Below, piece after piece: positions 5,397-7,011 of a DNA stretch of 7,011 bases. The position numbers and the translations under genes were made by a program. The notes beneath the pieces are model-generated. The model had not been told where the DNA came from and made no database searches. It worked only from the letters and a program-made list of their open reading frames with translations. Source of the DNA: Alphaproteobacteria bacterium. Lineage in GTDB: Bacteria; Pseudomonadota; Alphaproteobacteria; DAOWDM01. The DNA is taken from NCBI GenBank assembly GCA_030639035.1, contig DAOWDM010000201.1, positions 1 to 7,011 of the forward strand, given 5' to 3'. Within the stretch, counting starts at the first letter, position 1, and each line of letters starts with the position of its first letter.

Positions 5397-5412
5397 ACAG
5401 ATTAAAATCTGT
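5397..5412. repeat. Perfect palindrome just after the second recombinase
   Basis: ACAGATTAAAATCTGT has two 7-base arms around a central AA and begins ten bases after the recombinase stop. It is followed by TTATCGG rather than a T run, so it is a poor terminator. The symmetry fits an operator or a recombinase core, but one 16-base palindrome in AT-rich DNA may be chance. Confidence 0.4.
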
Positions 5413-5644
5413 TTATCGGTGTATGAAGTCAAATTTTTATAGTCGCATTTTAAATACTTTTTTTTCAGGTGCATGTTCTAACAAAAATCAGGTTCTTCCT
5501 AGCATGTTTCAGATACGGGATACAAAGCCTCAAGGCTTCTACAGCCACAGAACAAAAAAACAGGTTGCCAAAATTAGCTATAATCCAATTTTATGTCAGT
5601 GCTAACTCTCTATGTTTGTACTGTAACTTTGCATTAAAACACGC

Positions 5645-5673
5645 TTGTTCTATTAGAGGTATAACAATATAAT
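5645..5673 (+). promoter_or_regulatory. Candidate promoter of the ATPase gene
   Basis: A perfect TATAAT (5668-5673) lies 17 bases after TTGTTC (5645-5650), which matches only the first three -35 positions. Transcription would start near 5680 and give a leader of about 13 bases. The promoter makes the ATPase gene a transcription unit separate from the recombinase operon. It also argues against translation from the in-frame ATG at 5672, which lies inside the -10 box. Confidence 0.6.
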
Positions 5674-5692
5674 GCATTGGAAGAGAGGGAAT

Positions 5693-7011
5693 ATGAAATT
5701 TACAATATTAAAATGGAAGCCAAACTCAGAGAATAATCATAAAAATGAGTGTGTGCTTGTTAAGGATAATTGGGACGACTATTCATATAAAACGACTTTT
5801 TACCTGTATTACTATGATGGCAAGAATGAAGAGCATAATATTGGTTCTATAAAAATTATACAAAAAGATATGCCTCATGGTTATACTCCGCTACCACATA
5901 ATAATCCTTTTACTCATTTGGATGAAACATACTGTTCTTTAGGGCAAGGACAGAGCTTTTATGAGCAACTAATGAGTCTTGATGAGCATATAAAAGATGA
6001 TATTTTAAAATCGCTTAAGGATTGTGTGCATCAGATTGATATTTATAATGAGTTTAATAATGATGGTGCATTTATAGAATCTTTATTAAGAAGTATATCT
6101 ACCCATCAGATTGAAATAACATATAAATCTATACTAGAAGGTAAGATTGCGTTAACTCCTTATAGTTTTGATATAATAATCAATAAAGAAAACAAACCAA
6201 AAATAAGTATAAACGTTACTCCTTACTCGTTACCTCCAACAAATATGCATGTAATTATTGGAAGAAATGCTTCTGGTAAAACACAATTAATTTCATCTAT
6301 TATCTCATCTTTAACAAAAAATGAGGATATGAAGCTAAAATTCAAAGTTGGCATAAACTTTGATTCTAGTGAAGAGCGTTTTACAAAAGTAGTTTCAGTT
6401 GTATTTAGCCCTTTTGATAATGCAAAACCACCTAAAGAAATGACTAGGTTGCAAGAAAGTAAGTCTGAAGATTTTATCGAATATGATTATATTGGGTTAA
6501 AAATGTGGGGAAAAGTAGAAGGTAAAAAAGAAAAAGAAATAATATTTAAAAGCCCTCGTGTTTTGCATAAAGAACTTAAAGAATCTTTTCTTAAATGCAG
6601 AAAGGGGAGCTACGTTAAAAGATTGCAAAAATCTTTGGAAATATTATCCTCAGACCCTATTTTTGAAAAACATGACTTTAATACTCTCATTGAAATGGAA
6701 GAAGGCGAAATTCTTAATACACAACTAAACATCCTATGTACAAATCTTAGCTCTGGTCATAAAATAATACTGTTATCAATGCTAAAATTAGTTGAACTAG
6801 TTGAAGAAAAGACACTTGTCTTAATTGATGAAGCCGAAAATCATTTACATCCTCCTTTATTGTCAGCTTATTTAAGAGCCATATCTGAGTTAATGAGAAA
6901 TAGAAATGGAGTTGCTATAATTGCAACACATTCTCCTGTTGTAATACAAGAAGTTCCTAAAAATTGTGTTTCTATAATAAATCGTTATGGCAATAGAATG
7001 AAAATAGATAA
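5693..7011 (+). CDS. ABC/SMC-like AAA ATPase, candidate anti-phage defence gene, cut by the window end
   Basis: At least 439 residues are encoded with no stop before the window edge. The nucleotide-binding domain is complete in its key parts: Walker A GRNASGKT (190-197), an ABC-type signature NLSSGHK (351-357), Walker B LVLIDEAENHLHP (375-387, with D379 and E380) and a switch histidine in IIATHSP (H413). Residues 1-180 form a polar N-terminal region I do not recognise. Between Walker A and the signature is an insertion of about 150 residues, where SMC-like proteins carry a coiled coil. The ENHLHPPLL and ATHSPVVIQEVP segments resemble the ATPases of Septu (PtuA) and related overcoming-lysogeny-defect (OLD)-like or retron-linked systems. 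Those partner with a nuclease or other effector, and none is visible because the window ends. ATG 5693 follows AAGAGAGGGA closely; an in-frame ATG at 5672 falls inside the promoter -10 box. Defence function is inferred from family and location. Confidence 0.85.
   Translation, partial: MKFTILKWKPNSENNHKNECVLVKDNWDDYSYKTTFYLYYYDGKNEEHNIGSIKIIQKDMPHGYTPLPHNNPFTHLDETYCSLGQGQSFYEQLMSLDEHIKDDILKSLKDCVHQIDIYNEFNNDGAFIESLLRSISTHQIEITYKSILEGKIALTPYSFDIIINKENKPKISINVTPYSLPPTNMHVIIGRNASGKTQLISSIISSLTKNEDMKLKFKVGINFDSSEERFTKVVSVVFSPFDNAKPPKEMTRLQESKSEDFIEYDYIGLKMWGKVEGKKEKEIIFKSPRVLHKELKESFLKCRKGSYVKRLQKSLEILSSDPIFEKHDFNTLIEMEEGEILNTQLNILCTNLSSGHKIILLSMLKLVELVEEKTLVLIDEAENHLHPPLLSAYLRAISELMRNRNGVAIIATHSPVVIQEVPKNCVSIINRYGNRMKID

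Larger units (their letters stand above)
5388..5692. other. Non-coding stretch between recombinase and ATPase genes
   Basis: About 305 bases hold no gene I believe in; the open frames here have cysteine- and serine-rich translations without ribosome sites. Visible items are a palindrome at 5397-5412, a T8 run at 5458-5465 preceded by only weak pairing (GTAT 5421-5424 with ATAC 5454-5457), GCATGTT at 5471-5477 and again at 5502-5508, and a small hairpin, AAGCC-TCAA-GGCTT (5525-5538), without a T run. A promoter closes the stretch. It could be a junction between modules, hold the site of the second recombinase, or encode a small RNA; nothing seen decides between these. Confidence 0.5.

Noticed and set aside
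5240..5672. Two plus-strand open frames (121 and 67 codons) after or overlapping the second recombinase
   Set aside because: The first begins inside the recombinase catalytic domain in another frame, and the second has no ribosome site. Both translations look like non-coding sequence.
5672..5692. Upstream in-frame ATG as the start of the ATPase
   Set aside because: It overlaps the perfect TATAAT -10 box, so it would not be in the transcript. ATG 5693 has a purine-rich ribosome site just upstream.
5388..5692. Retron-type non-coding RNA before the ATPase
   Set aside because: The ATPase resembles those linked to some retrons, but no reverse transcriptase is encoded in the window and the stretch lacks the long inverted-repeat hairpins expected. 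It remains possible only if a reverse transcriptase follows after 7011.
1371..7011. Second copy of the tRNA 3' end marking the right end of the element
   Set aside because: I looked for the T-arm and CTCTCC-GCCA end downstream and saw none. Purine-rich runs near 38-52 and 5681-5690 only loosely resemble its complement.
1..7011. CRISPR array or insertion sequence
   Set aside because: No regularly spaced repeats of CRISPR length were seen, and no transposase or terminal inverted repeats were found on either strand.

Overview
The window is AT-rich and looks like the left end of an integrated genetic element in a low-GC Gram-negative bacterium, most likely a proteobacterium. The evidence is a tRNA-Ser gene with an encoded CCA end, a P4-type integrase immediately downstream of it, and an AlpA-like regulator. 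The sequence alone does not fix the genus.

Layout. Positions 1-1370 are host chromosome. They hold the tail of an unrecognised gene whose upstream reading frame is interrupted at a (GA)7 tract, then a complete 3-keto-5-aminohexanoate-cleavage-type (BKACE) enzyme gene, then tRNA-Ser(GGA). The 3' end of the tRNA is the probable attachment site, and the element begins there. Positions 1371-1535 hold a strong terminator, two short repeat families and the integrase promoter. Next come a P4-family tyrosine recombinase (1536-2759) and, 2 bases later, a 222-residue protein (2762-3430) that ends in DDDIPF, the same residues that end bacterial single-stranded DNA-binding protein (SSB).

A 208-base intergenic region with repeated AACCT and CTACC words precedes a tightly packed three-gene operon on the same strand. 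Its genes are an AlpA-like DNA-binding protein, a helix-turn-helix protein with a cysteine cluster that ends in QGSLF (resembling a sliding-clamp-binding motif), and a second, XerC/D-like tyrosine recombinase. A non-coding stretch of about 305 bases follows. The window then ends inside a gene with its own good promoter that encodes a large ABC/SMC-like ATPase. This ATPase resembles the ATPase subunits of anti-phage systems such as Septu and is cut off by the window edge.

Working model (inference). The P4-type integrase inserts and excises the element at tRNA-Ser. The AlpA-like protein and the neighbouring repeats control the second module. The two proteins with replisome-type C-terminal peptides may tie the element to host replication or repair. 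The terminal ATPase is probably the first gene of a defence cargo whose partner genes lie outside the window. The right-hand attachment repeat is not in the window.
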